From: Caldora sp965222765
GTDB lineage: Bacteria; Cyanobacteriota; Cyanobacteriia; Cyanobacteriales; Coleofasciculaceae
Assembly: GCA_965222765.1 (NCBI GenBank)
Contig: CBDCVG010000044.1
Coordinates: forward strand, 1-64,000
Reading direction: 5' to 3'
DNA: 64,000 nucleotides
The notes beneath the pieces are model-generated. The model was not told the DNA's origin. It did no database searches and saw nothing but the letters and a program-made list of their open reading frames with translations. Both the position numbers and the translations under genes were made by a program. Numbering within the stretch: position 1 is the first letter of the stretch; the number at the start of each line of letters is the position of its first letter. Shown one piece after another: positions 19,530 to 27,463 of the stretch.

Positions 19530-20537
19530 TTAAACCCTTGGTGGATTAACATCATTGGTGCTTAATCGCATATAACCCAGTAAAGCTCTAACATCAGAGA
19601 AGGTTCCAGCTTTAGTCAACACCATCTGAGCTAGCTGTGGTGGCAGAATAGTCATTACAGCAATTTTAAACAACACTTTCACCAGAACGCGAGCTCGGAG
19701 CAATGAGGGATTGTTTGCCACTGCCTGCCAGATAAATCTAGCAGCTGTTAAGCCTTGCTGCCGTTGGGGAGATCCTTCAAGTGCCTTGAAAGTGAGATAA
19801 CTATATATATTAGCCAAACTAGGCTGTTTTAGATACTGGAGAGCAGCCGGAGCTTGGGTAAAAGCTTTTTCAATCACTTGCAAACTAGCTGATTCTAGCC
19901 GCAACACATTAGAAGACATGGAATTAGTAGAAATGCGATACAAAACCTGAGGAGAGGGTACAGCCACAAACTGATAGTTAGCAGCTAACCGCAAATACAG
20001 ATCCCAATCCTGTGCTGCTGCAAGGGATTCATCAAAGCCACCAACTGCGGCTAAAGCTTCCCGGCGAATCAAGGGAGTAGAACCATTTTCCAGCACATCA
20101 CTCAGCAACAGTTCAGCATAAACATCCCCATTTATACTCAGGTGATTTCCTCGACGCAAGAATTTTCCAGCTTCATCAATACAGTTAGTCCAACTATAGG
20201 CAACAAAAGCTTGAGGATTAGCTTCCAGAGCAGCTAGTTGAGCCTCTAGCTTATCTGAAGTCCAAAGGTCATCAGCATCTAAAAAAGCGATAAACTCACC
20301 CTTAGCTTGAGCAAACCCTCGATTTCGAGTCACACAAGCACCAGCATTAGGGTAAGAAAAAACTTTGAGCCGGGAATCAGTGATACCAGACACAATCTCC
20401 AAGGTTGAATCTTGAGAGCCATCATCAACAATTATGACCTCAAAATCAGCAAAAGTTTGCTGCAAAACAGAATCAATGGTTTCTAAGATAGTTTCTTGTG
20501 CATTATAAGCTGGAATAATTACAGAGATGAAGGACAT
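19530..20537 (-). CDS. family 2 glycosyltransferase (tandem paralogue 3)
   Basis: A 335-residue GT-A enzyme: SVIIPAYNAQETILETIDSV, VIIVDDGSQDSTLEIV, then FIAFLDADDLW with the DAD metal/nucleotide-sugar motif at about residues 91-93. GGFDESLAAAQDWDLYLRLA carries the acceptor/catalytic region. The last 100 residues are hydrophobic and basic, without clear membrane spans. It is one of three closely similar tandem genes that share the phrases AYSWT and CIDEAGKFLR. Placement just upstream of hpsA on the same strand suggests synthesis of the hormogonium polysaccharide (hpsE-G positions in Nostoc), but donor and acceptor sugars are unknown. Confidence 0.82.
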   Translation of the reverse strand: MSFISVIIPAYNAQETILETIDSVLQQTFADFEVIIVDDGSQDSTLEIVSGITDSRLKVFSYPNAGACVTRNRGFAQAKGEFIAFLDADDLWTSDKLEAQLAALEANPQAFVAYSWTNCIDEAGKFLRRGNHLSINGDVYAELLLSDVLENGSTPLIRREALAAVGGFDESLAAAQDWDLYLRLAANYQFVAVPSPQVLYRISTNSMSSNVLRLESASLQVIEKAFTQAPAALQYLKQPSLANIYSYLTFKALEGSPQRQQGLTAARFIWQAVANNPSLLRARVLVKVLFKIAVMTILPPQLAQMVLTKAGTFSDVRALLGYMRLSTNDVNPPRV

Positions 20538-20569
20538 TTTTTAAGTAATAAGCATTAGAAGGCAGGAGG

Positions 20570-20590
20570 CAGGAGGCAGGAGGCAGGAGG
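20570..20590. repeat. STRR, heptamer GGCAGGA
   Basis: Three to four copies of (GGCAGGA), about 30 bp upstream of the minus-strand glycosyltransferase start. Confidence 0.65.
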
Positions 20591-20627
20591 AACAAGAGTT
20601 TTTCTTGCCCAAAAAGAAGGTTAGAAA

Positions 20628-20690
20628 CTACTCATATCAAAGGATTCAGCCATCCTGTTGTCATTTCTAGTTTCTCAAGAGTAATAAGTA
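20628..20690. repeat. dispersed repeat, apparently unoccupied target of the MITE-like element
   Basis: GTTAGAAACTACTCATATCA and AAGGATTCAGCC here match the two flanks of MITE copy A (GTCAGAAACTA before it; CATATCAAGGGATTTAGCC after it). The downstream TTTCTAGTTTCTCAAGAG also matches TTTTAGTTTCTGAAGAG near 10875-10892. Here the flanks are joined with no element between them. Confidence 0.65.
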
Positions 20691-20797
20691 ATGGGTAATA
20701 AGTGAGTAATGAGTTTAGGACTTACACAGCTACTCTAACTATAGAGTCAAAGGTGCGTTACGCTACGCTAACACACCCTACAAATGAGGAGTTGAGT

Positions 20798-21784
20798 TCA
20801 ATCTATATCTAATTTTATATGGGTAAGTAAGGCACTAACATCAGCAAGTCCAGGTTTTCTCTTTAACAGAGCTTCAGTAAGTTGAGATGGTAGCACAGAC
20901 AAGATAAGAATTTTCAGGAGTACTTTCCAGGTTACTCGCCTGCGAAACAAAGTAGGGTCATTTTTCAAAGAACACCAGAAAAATTTAGCAGCTGTTCGAG
21001 GTTGGCATTGTGCTGGAGTTCCTTCTAGAGCTTTGAATACGTGATATTTACAGGTATTAGCAACACTAATTTTTTTGAGATACTGTAGAGATTTAGGAGC
21101 CTGAGTAAAAACTTGCTCAATTACTTGCAATCTTGAAGTTCCTGCTTTGTCAACATCAGCAGAAATCGCCTGAGCAGAAACTCGATATAAAATTTGAGAA
21201 CGAGGTACTGCCACGAAATGATATTTTGCAGCTAGCCTTAAAAATAGCTCCCTGTCTTGTCCAGCGGCAAGAGATTCGTCAGAATCACCGATTTCGATTA
21301 AAGCTTGCTTCCGAATCAAAACATTAGAGCCATTTTCCAAAAAATTACGCACCAACAGCTTGGCATAAACATCTCCAGAAACAGAAATATGACTACCTGA
21401 ACGCAAAAATTTTCCAGCTTCATCGATACAATCAGTCCAACTGTAAGCAACAGCAGCTTCAGAATTGGCTTGTAGAGCTTGAAGTTGTAACTCTAGTTTA
21501 TCTGGCGTCCAGAGATCATCAGCATCAATGAAAGAAATGTACTCACCCTGAGCACGAGCAACTCCCCGGTTACGACTTGCAGCCAATCCCTTATTAGGGT
21601 AAGAAAATACCTGCAACCGAGGGTCTACAATACCAGAAACTACTTCTAAGGTTCCATCTTGGGAACCATCATTAATTACAATTAGTTCAAAATCAGCAAA
21701 GGTTTGCTGCAAAACAGAATCAATAGTTTCTAATATCGTTGTTTCAGAATTGTAAGCCGGAACAATAACAGAAATTAATGGCAT
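20798..21784 (-). CDS. family 2 glycosyltransferase (tandem paralogue 2, divergent)
   Basis: The ATG at 21784 gives MPLISVIVPAYNSETTILET, matching its neighbours; a start 39 bp further upstream would add 13 unrelated residues (MTRMHFGAPVEKV) and is rejected. Total 328 residues. Donor-site motifs LIVINDGSQDGTLEVV and YISFIDADDLW are kept. In the acceptor region, however, GGFDESL-x4-DWD of the other copies reads GDSDESL-x4-DRE, changing otherwise invariant positions. It may have altered specificity or be losing function. It shares the tandem array, strand and likely role (hormogonium polysaccharide) with the flanking enzymes. Confidence 0.8.
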   Translation of the reverse strand: MPLISVIVPAYNSETTILETIDSVLQQTFADFELIVINDGSQDGTLEVVSGIVDPRLQVFSYPNKGLAASRNRGVARAQGEYISFIDADDLWTPDKLELQLQALQANSEAAVAYSWTDCIDEAGKFLRSGSHISVSGDVYAKLLVRNFLENGSNVLIRKQALIEIGDSDESLAAGQDRELFLRLAAKYHFVAVPRSQILYRVSAQAISADVDKAGTSRLQVIEQVFTQAPKSLQYLKKISVANTCKYHVFKALEGTPAQCQPRTAAKFFWCSLKNDPTLFRRRVTWKVLLKILILSVLPSQLTEALLKRKPGLADVSALLTHIKLDID

Positions 21785-21953
21785 AACTTTTTCTACGGGC
21801 GCACCGAAGTGCATTCGTGTCAACTTAAGCTAGAGATATGTGATAGTGAAGTATCTGGGTCGTTTGGAGATCCTTCGCTATCGCTCAGGATGACATAATT
21901 TTATTACGGTGCATAAGTCCTATATTTTTGAGCAGATTGAGTCATCTTTAGCT

Positions 21954-22913
21954 TTATTTATTCGTCTGAGCAACTTTCTGAATTTTATTAAGTAACTCTT
22001 GAGCTTGCTGAGGAGGTAATACAGTAGCCAAGGAAATCTTTAGTAATAAAATCAACATCAGCTTAGTTCTTTTCAACCAACTAGGATCATACCTGATAGC
22101 CTGCCAGAAAAAACGAGCTGCTGATAAGCCTCTCCGACGTTCTAACTTACCCTCAACTGCTTTAATCGTGAGATATTTGTAACGCTCACCAAGTACCTTA
22201 TTTTTTGAATTTTGTAAAGATTTAGGAGCCTGAGTCAAGGCTTTTTGAATAACGTGCAAACTAGCTGACTCCATCTTCCAAACATTAGTAGACATAGAGT
22301 TAGGAGAGACTCTATATAAAATTTGGGGAGATGGGACACAAACAAACTCATAGTGAGCAGCCAACCGTAACCACATGTCCCAATCTTCAACAGCAACTAG
22401 AGATTCATCAAAGCCACCAACTTGGGTTAAAGCCTCCCTGTGAATTAAAGGATTAGAACCACTTTCTACAAAATCCCTTAATAAGAGCTGAGAATAAACA
22501 TTACCATTCCAATTAATATGACCACCTGGACGCAAAAATTGACCAGATTCATCAATCCAATCAGTCCAACTATATGCTACCGCTGCTTGGGTACTAGTTT
22601 TTAATGCGGCTAATTGTGCTTCTAGTTTATCCGGTGTCCAGAGATCATCAGCATCAATAAAAGAAATATACTCACCTCTGGCTTGAGAAATTCCTCGGTT
22701 TCGTGTTGCGGCTAAACCAGCATTGGAGTAAGAAAACACTCGTATCCGAGAATCTGATATACTAGAAATAACTTCCAAGGTTGAATCTTGGGAACCGTCG
22801 TTAACTACTATTAGCTCAAAGTCTGTAAAGGTTTGGTTTAAAACTGAGTTAATAGTCTCTTTAATCGTATCTTCAGCGTTATAAGCTGGAATAATTACAG
22901 ATATAGTTGACAT
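21954..22913 (-). CDS. family 2 glycosyltransferase (tandem paralogue 1)
   Basis: A 319-residue GT2 enzyme: ISVIIPAYNAEDTIKETINS, LIVVNDGSQDSTLEVI, YISFIDADDLW (DAD motif) and GGFDESLVAVEDWDMWLRLA, all intact. It is the first of three tandem copies in transcription order. The start codon is only 8 bp from a 190-bp heptamer array (sense strand CCTAATA-type units) separating it from the HpsE-like gene, so its translation signal and any promoter must lie within or next to this repeat. Likely function: addition of one sugar in hormogonium polysaccharide assembly. Exact sugar unknown. Confidence 0.82.
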   Translation of the reverse strand: MSTISVIIPAYNAEDTIKETINSVLNQTFTDFELIVVNDGSQDSTLEVISSISDSRIRVFSYSNAGLAATRNRGISQARGEYISFIDADDLWTPDKLEAQLAALKTSTQAAVAYSWTDWIDESGQFLRPGGHINWNGNVYSQLLLRDFVESGSNPLIHREALTQVGGFDESLVAVEDWDMWLRLAAHYEFVCVPSPQILYRVSPNSMSTNVWKMESASLHVIQKALTQAPKSLQNSKNKVLGERYKYLTIKAVEGKLERRRGLSAARFFWQAIRYDPSWLKRTKLMLILLLKISLATVLPPQQAQELLNKIQKVAQTNK

Positions 22914-22921
22914 CTTAATAA

Positions 22922-23114
22922 TTAGGTATTAGGTATTAGGTATTAGGTGTTAGGTATTAGGTATTAGGTGTTAGGTATTAGGTATTAGGTGTTAGGTATT
23001 AGGTATTAGGTGTTAGGTATTAGGTATTAGGTGTTAGGTATTAGGTGTTAGGTATTAGGTATTAGGTGTTAGGTATTAGGTGTTAGGTATTAGGTGTTAG
23101 GTATTAGGTGTTAG
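22922..23114. repeat. STRR array, 27 units of TTAGGTR with higher-order structure
   Basis: Twenty-seven consecutive heptamers TTAGGTA (A) or TTAGGTG (G). Their order is A-AAG-AAG-AAG-AAG-AAG-AG-AAG-AG-AG-AG: a 21-bp super-repeat that turns into a 14-bp super-repeat. There are no other mismatches. Confidence 0.92.
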
Positions 23115-23131
23115 TTTTTTTTTAGACTACT

Positions 23132-24073
23132 CTATTCTTTTTTTAATAAATAAAAGCAACTAAGTAAGCTACCCCAGAAAAATTCCAACTCACAGGCAGC
23201 AATTAAATTAGTATTTAGTTCTCCTCGATACTTAAAAGAGTGTAGTGCTACTCGGCGCAAATTACCTAATAGAGTTCTAACAATAACTAAAGGTTTTTGC
23301 CAATTATGAGCATTAATTAGACGGAGTTGACAAGTAGCTAAGCCACAACCACGAGCTAGAGACAGTAAGTAATCTCTTTCCAGACGCCAGGGTGGTATTT
23401 GGTGATAGGTGTGCATCTGAGGGTTATACCAAATTTCCCAGCCTGCTTGGTACAGATACAACAACAGCTCATAATCCTCTCCCCCTAACATAGAATCCCC
23501 TAATCTACCTTTTAGAAGAGGACGTTTGGGAATACTCTCCTGCCATGCTTGCTTACGTACTACTAAAGCCGCAGCAGTTGGTAGTCTTAATTTATCTGGT
23601 TCAAATAGCTTAGGTTGGGAACCATGTTCCCTAATTGCCAAAAAAGCTTGTATTTTCCTAAAGTTTTCCGGTGGTTCAACTTCAAAATCACCGTGAGTTT
23701 GTCCACTAAAAGCACCACTTCGAGGATGCTGGCCAGCAAAGGAGTAAGCTTGAAATATCCAGTCAGGCTCAGGCAGATTGTCATCATCAAGAAAGCCAAT
23801 CAGTTCACCCCTAGCTTCTCGAACCGCTCGCTGTCTAGCAAAGGCGGCTCCCTGTTCGGTTTCCAAACAATACCTTAGGGGAAAGACTTGCTGCCAATTC
23901 CCTTGATACTCCTGGATCACTTTAGCTGTACGATCGCTACTATGGTTATCAACAACAAGAATTTCCCAAGATAGATGCTCAATGCCAGTTTGCGATCGCA
24001 AGCGCTCAATCAGCTTTGGTAGACGAGTTTCCCCATTATAAGTAGGAATTGCAACAGTAAAATCAATGGACAT
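23132..24073 (-). CDS. hpsE: HpsE-like family 2 glycosyltransferase
   Basis: A 313-residue enzyme opening with MSIDFTVAIPTYNGETRLP, ILVVDNHSSDRTAKVI and ELIGFLDDDNLPEPDW (DDD metal motif). GGEDYELLLYLYQAGWEIWY resembles the acceptor/catalytic ED-Y motif of HpsE-type enzymes. It differs clearly from the three downstream paralogues. In Nostoc, hpsE encodes a cytoplasmic glycosyltransferase needed for hormogonium polysaccharide; this gene is the first of the minus-strand series. A MITE-like element (copy B) ends right at the ATG, so no native upstream sequence is left to act as ribosome-binding site. The name rests on motif recognition and context. Confidence 0.72.
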   Translation of the reverse strand: MSIDFTVAIPTYNGETRLPKLIERLRSQTGIEHLSWEILVVDNHSSDRTAKVIQEYQGNWQQVFPLRYCLETEQGAAFARQRAVREARGELIGFLDDDNLPEPDWIFQAYSFAGQHPRSGAFSGQTHGDFEVEPPENFRKIQAFLAIREHGSQPKLFEPDKLRLPTAAALVVRKQAWQESIPKRPLLKGRLGDSMLGGEDYELLLYLYQAGWEIWYNPQMHTYHQIPPWRLERDYLLSLARGCGLATCQLRLINAHNWQKPLVIVRTLLGNLRRVALHSFKYRGELNTNLIAACELEFFWGSLLSCFYLLKKE

Positions 24074-24186
24074 ACTAGTACCGCTGCGCGGAATTAAGAA
24101 TTAAGAATTAAGAATTTAGAATGCTTATAGAATAAGGATTGTATCGATCTTAAACTGGTTAGTTACTTTTGCCGCGCTGCACTAGG
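24074..24186 (+). mobile_element. MITE-like element, copy B (complete), abutting the hpsE start codon
   Basis: Begins ACTAGTACCGCTGCGCGG, contains GAATTAAGAATTAAGAATTA heptamers, then TTATAGAATAAGGATTGTAT and AAACTGGTTAGTTACTTTTG, ending CCGCGCTGCACTAG. Its first base follows the complement of the hpsE ATG directly. It is the inverse orientation of copy A. Confidence 0.75.
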
Positions 24187-24187
24187 T

Positions 24188-24261
24188 ATGAGAAGGTATT
24201 AGGGATTAGGTTTTGGGTTTTAGAACCATTAACCTAAAACCTAACACCTAAAACCTAACAC
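24188..24261. repeat. heptamer tracts TTAGGTT / AACACCT
   Basis: ATTAGGGATTAGGTTTTGGG is followed by complementary-sense TAACCTAAAACCTAACACC units, just 3' of rpmB. The two halves are inverted with respect to each other and could fold as a stem. Confidence 0.5.
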
Positions 24262-24498
24262 CTAATAATTATTGAGGTTAATCCCTGCTTCCTTAGCCAT
24301 TGCTTGTAAACCCTTCTTTTCCAAGGTTTTAATTGCTTTGGTAGACAACCGCAGTTTCACCCAGCGGTTGCCTTGGGACCACCAAACTCGCTTAGACTGT
24401 AGATTAGCCTGCTGCAATTTATGACTACGGCGGTGAGAGTGAGAAATGGCATAGGCATTATTTGCCTTTTTGCCAGTTAGCTGACATTTACGACCCAT
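24262..24498 (-). CDS. rpmB: 50S ribosomal protein L28
   Basis: A 78-residue basic protein of the large ribosomal subunit. MGRKCQLTGKKANNAYAISH and the HSHRRSHK stretch are characteristic, as is KRVWWSQGNRWVKLRLSTKA. Length matches cyanobacterial L28. It is monocistronic, downstream of htpG on the same strand with 144 bp between them. Nothing unusual in the gene itself. Confidence 0.96.
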   Translation of the reverse strand: MGRKCQLTGKKANNAYAISHSHRRSHKLQQANLQSKRVWWSQGNRWVKLRLSTKAIKTLEKKGLQAMAKEAGINLNNY

Positions 24499-24642
24499 GA
24501 GATATTTTTCAACTTAACTACCGTAATCCATCATATCCCGAGGAGAGGAAATGGGGAGATAGGGAGATAAGGGAGAGATCAAGTCCCGATTCCCATTCCC
24601 CCAATTCTGAATTCTACATTCTAAATTCTACATTTTACATTC

Positions 24643-26637
24643 CTACCGTTCAGTCAAACGGGTGAGTACCTGATTAGAGCGTTCAACGAAAGCCTTCATC
24701 CCATTGGCATCAAAGCCTTTTTGAGCCATTAGTGCCAAGTCATAGACATGTTGACAAATCTGTTGAGATAGCTCCTCAGAAGGAGACTTACCATCACCTT
24801 GAATAATACTACTCTGACTCAGTTGCATCAGATTATCAATCAGAGGATGAGCTGTATTGACTACTAAAATATGTTCTTCAGGAAACTGAGCCGATTGTTG
24901 CTGCATCATGGCAGTCATATCCTGTAGACGGCGCATAGCTTCTGGCAGGAGTACCATGGCTGGAGGTGTACCTTGAGGATCATCGGATTTGAGCGCTTGG
25001 GTACGGATGTTGAGTTTAGGTTTGTTGAGAGCCTTCTCAAACAGCTCTTTAATTACTTCAGCGCGGGTTTTATTCGTCTTCGGATCAACAATGTCCCCAG
25101 CTTTATCCTGATCAATCAGAGTATCATCTAACTCGGAATCTACCCGGGAAAACTTAACATCAGAATACTCCCGTTCTAGGAAGTTAATGAAGTGGGTATC
25201 GATGAAGGAATCCATAAACAGGACTTCCAAACCCTGATTTTTGTGCAATTCTACATAAGTGGCTTGGCTTGCTTCATCATTGCAATAGAAGACGTGATTT
25301 TCGTGACGCTCTTTATTCCGCTCTAGATAGTCTTTGAGGGTAGTGTAGGGTAAGTTAGATTTCTCCTTCTGTTCTCCCTCTCCCTTAGCAACATCTTGCC
25401 AAACATCTCCCTCGTCAGATTGCACTTGTACTTCTGGAGTTTCATCACTAGCTGGAACACTCTTACTATCACTCTGGTGAGTAGTGCGGTAGATAATAAT
25501 GTCTTCAACTTGTTTCTTAAATTTGTCGTCGTTAAGGGAGCCAAACTTGACAAAAGTACCCACATCTTGCCAGCAACGGATGTATTCTTCCCAATTTTCC
25601 CCATGGAGGGACTTGAGGCGGTCAGCGACCTTTTTGGCTATATAATCAGCAATACGGCGTACTGTCCGGTCATTGGTTAGGGCAGAGCGAGAAACATTTA
25701 AGGGAATATCTGGACTATCAATTACCCCCCGCAGTGGCATCAGGAAGTTGGGAATAACTTCTTCACAATGATCACTGACAAACACCTGATTGCAGAAGAG
25801 CTTGATTTGTCCCTTGGTAACATCAACATCTGGCTTGATTTTCGGGAAATAGAGAATACCGTTGAGCAGGAAGGGATAATCTGTATTTAGGTGTACCCAC
25901 AATAGAGGCTCTTCCTGAAAAGGGTAAAGGTAGCGATAGAATTCCAAATAATCTTCTTTCGTCAGATTTTGGGCAGATTGCTTCCACAGTGCCTCGTGCT
26001 TATTGAGCTCCTCATCATCAAGCTTGATGGGTACTGGCATAAAATCGCAGTAGTTTTTCACCAACTGCTTAACTCGAGCTGTTTCAGCGTATTCGAGTTC
26101 TTCGTCTTGCAGGGTTAGGGTAACGGTAGTACCTCGTTGACTACGAGATGACTCTGATATCTCAAAGGCTGGAGAACCGTCACAAGACCAATGAACTGCT
26201 TCGGCTCCTTGCCTATAGGAAAGGGTATCAATTTCTACCTTCTTCGCCACCATGAACGAGGAGTAGAAACCTAAACCGAAATGACCAATAATTTGTTGAT
26301 CCGTGTCTTTTTGATATTTGCTGATAAATTCTTCGGCACTGGAGAAGGCAACCTGGTTAATATATTTTTTCACCTCCTCAGCAGTCATGCCAATACCATT
26401 ATCTGTAATGGAGAGGGTTTTTTGCTCTTTGTCAACAGCGATGGAAATTGCCGGTTCCTCCAACTCCCCGTCAACTTCTCCTGAGTAAGAAACCATCTTC
26501 AGTTTCTGGATGGCATCTACAGAATTGGAAATCAGTTCCCGCAAGAAGATTTCGTGATCTGTGTAGAGAGACTTCTTGATAATGGGAAAGATATTCTCTG
26601 TATGAATAGTAATATTGCCCTGTTCTAAAACAGTCAT
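24643..26637 (-). CDS. htpG: molecular chaperone HtpG (Hsp90)
   Basis: An ATP-dependent homodimeric cytosolic chaperone; in cyanobacteria it also protects the photosynthetic apparatus and tetrapyrrole enzymes under stress. 664 residues, normal for cyanobacteria. The GHKL ATPase domain has FLRELISNSVDAIQKL, ITDNGIGMTAEEV and IGHFGLGFYSSFMVA. The middle domain has PLRGVIDSPDIPLNVSR with the catalytic Arg, and the C-terminal dimerisation domain follows. A charged, acidic linker-like segment (around residues 395-425: SKSVPASDETPEVQVQSDEG) is inserted after the middle domain, a region variable between species. No CIRCE element was seen upstream. Confidence 0.96.
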   Translation of the reverse strand: MTVLEQGNITIHTENIFPIIKKSLYTDHEIFLRELISNSVDAIQKLKMVSYSGEVDGELEEPAISIAVDKEQKTLSITDNGIGMTAEEVKKYINQVAFSSAEEFISKYQKDTDQQIIGHFGLGFYSSFMVAKKVEIDTLSYRQGAEAVHWSCDGSPAFEISESSRSQRGTTVTLTLQDEELEYAETARVKQLVKNYCDFMPVPIKLDDEELNKHEALWKQSAQNLTKEDYLEFYRYLYPFQEEPLLWVHLNTDYPFLLNGILYFPKIKPDVDVTKGQIKLFCNQVFVSDHCEEVIPNFLMPLRGVIDSPDIPLNVSRSALTNDRTVRRIADYIAKKVADRLKSLHGENWEEYIRCWQDVGTFVKFGSLNDDKFKKQVEDIIIYRTTHQSDSKSVPASDETPEVQVQSDEGDVWQDVAKGEGEQKEKSNLPYTTLKDYLERNKERHENHVFYCNDEASQATYVELHKNQGLEVLFMDSFIDTHFINFLEREYSDVKFSRVDSELDDTLIDQDKAGDIVDPKTNKTRAEVIKELFEKALNKPKLNIRTQALKSDDPQGTPPAMVLLPEAMRRLQDMTAMMQQQSAQFPEEHILVVNTAHPLIDNLMQLSQSSIIQGDGKSPSEELSQQICQHVYDLALMAQKGFDANGMKAFVERSNQVLTRLTER

Positions 26638-26820
26638 CGGTGCCTCATTCCAATTGTGTACTGGTTTTTACTATGATCGATCTTGCGCGATCGCGCCCCT
26701 TTATCAGTAACAGATTTCCCCCTGCTGGGGATTCGGATCTCCACACCATTTCCCGATTCCCGATTCCCGATTCCCGATTCCCAAAAACGAAAGTACCTCA
26801 TCTAAATGAGAAACACTACA

Positions 26821-27333
26821 TTAACTGATAACTGATAACTGCTCAAAATGGCTGGGGCTGAGGGTGAGTTTGACTTCAAGTTGTTGCTGCTTGTCTCGCA
26901 ACAGAAGAACGTAGTTTTCCCCAACCTTGGTACCCACGCATTGGGGATTAGTGATTTCAATTTTTCGATAAACGATTTGGGGGATACCAACTCTGATAAC
27001 CAATTCTGGTTGAGATTGGGGATAGAGATAAAGTTGTTGGCGCTGGGTATCAAGTTCGAGTTTGTAGGGTGTAGTACTGCGTTCTTGTTCTGTGTCAGAC
27101 TTGTACCAATAGAGAGTGATACCGCGAATTTGGGGGGATTGTAGCTTGAACTCCTCATCAAATCGCTGAGGTTCCCAATCGATTTCTCGAACATTTCCTA
27201 CTTGGGGAATTAGTCGCTGTCGCCAAGCAATTTTTTGGTTGTTAAGATTTGCCCACCATTGCTGGATAGTGGCAAAGTTGCTGCCATTTTCAGGATTGTC
27301 GCTGTTTTGCTGCCAAATGATTAGGGGTTCCAT
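26821..27333 (-). CDS. conserved hypothetical protein, cyanobacterial type
   Basis: A 170-residue soluble protein without signal peptide or membrane helix. Trp-rich N-terminus (LIIWQQNSD; IQQWWANLNNQKIAWRQRL), a beta-rich middle (GITLYWYKSD; YKLELDTQRQQLYLYPQ) and a C-terminus ending LSPSHFEQLSVIS. I do not recognise a characterised family. It lies between htpG and a Uma2 gene on the same strand. The frame has codon use like its neighbours and is preferred over overlapping frames on both strands. Confidence 0.55.
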   Translation of the reverse strand: MEPLIIWQQNSDNPENGSNFATIQQWWANLNNQKIAWRQRLIPQVGNVREIDWEPQRFDEEFKLQSPQIRGITLYWYKSDTEQERSTTPYKLELDTQRQQLYLYPQSQPELVIRVGIPQIVYRKIEITNPQCVGTKVGENYVLLLRDKQQQLEVKLTLSPSHFEQLSVIS

Positions 27334-27463
27334 AAGAGATTAATCAAGAATGCTTGTATCTGTTGCTTAAACCAGGGCTATTTCATGCTCCCATTAGGGA
27401 CTTGTGCGTAAGTCGATTATAAAACTGACATTCCGCACCCTAGCTGGCACAATCGACATTTTT

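Noticed and set aside
22922..23114. Array considered as CRISPR
   Set aside because: Units are 7 bp and contiguous with no spacers; it is a tandem STRR array.
26802..27194. Open frames on both strands overlapping the gene at 26821-27333
   Set aside because: The 170-residue minus frame has better composition and length; the others are shadow frames without recognisable motifs.
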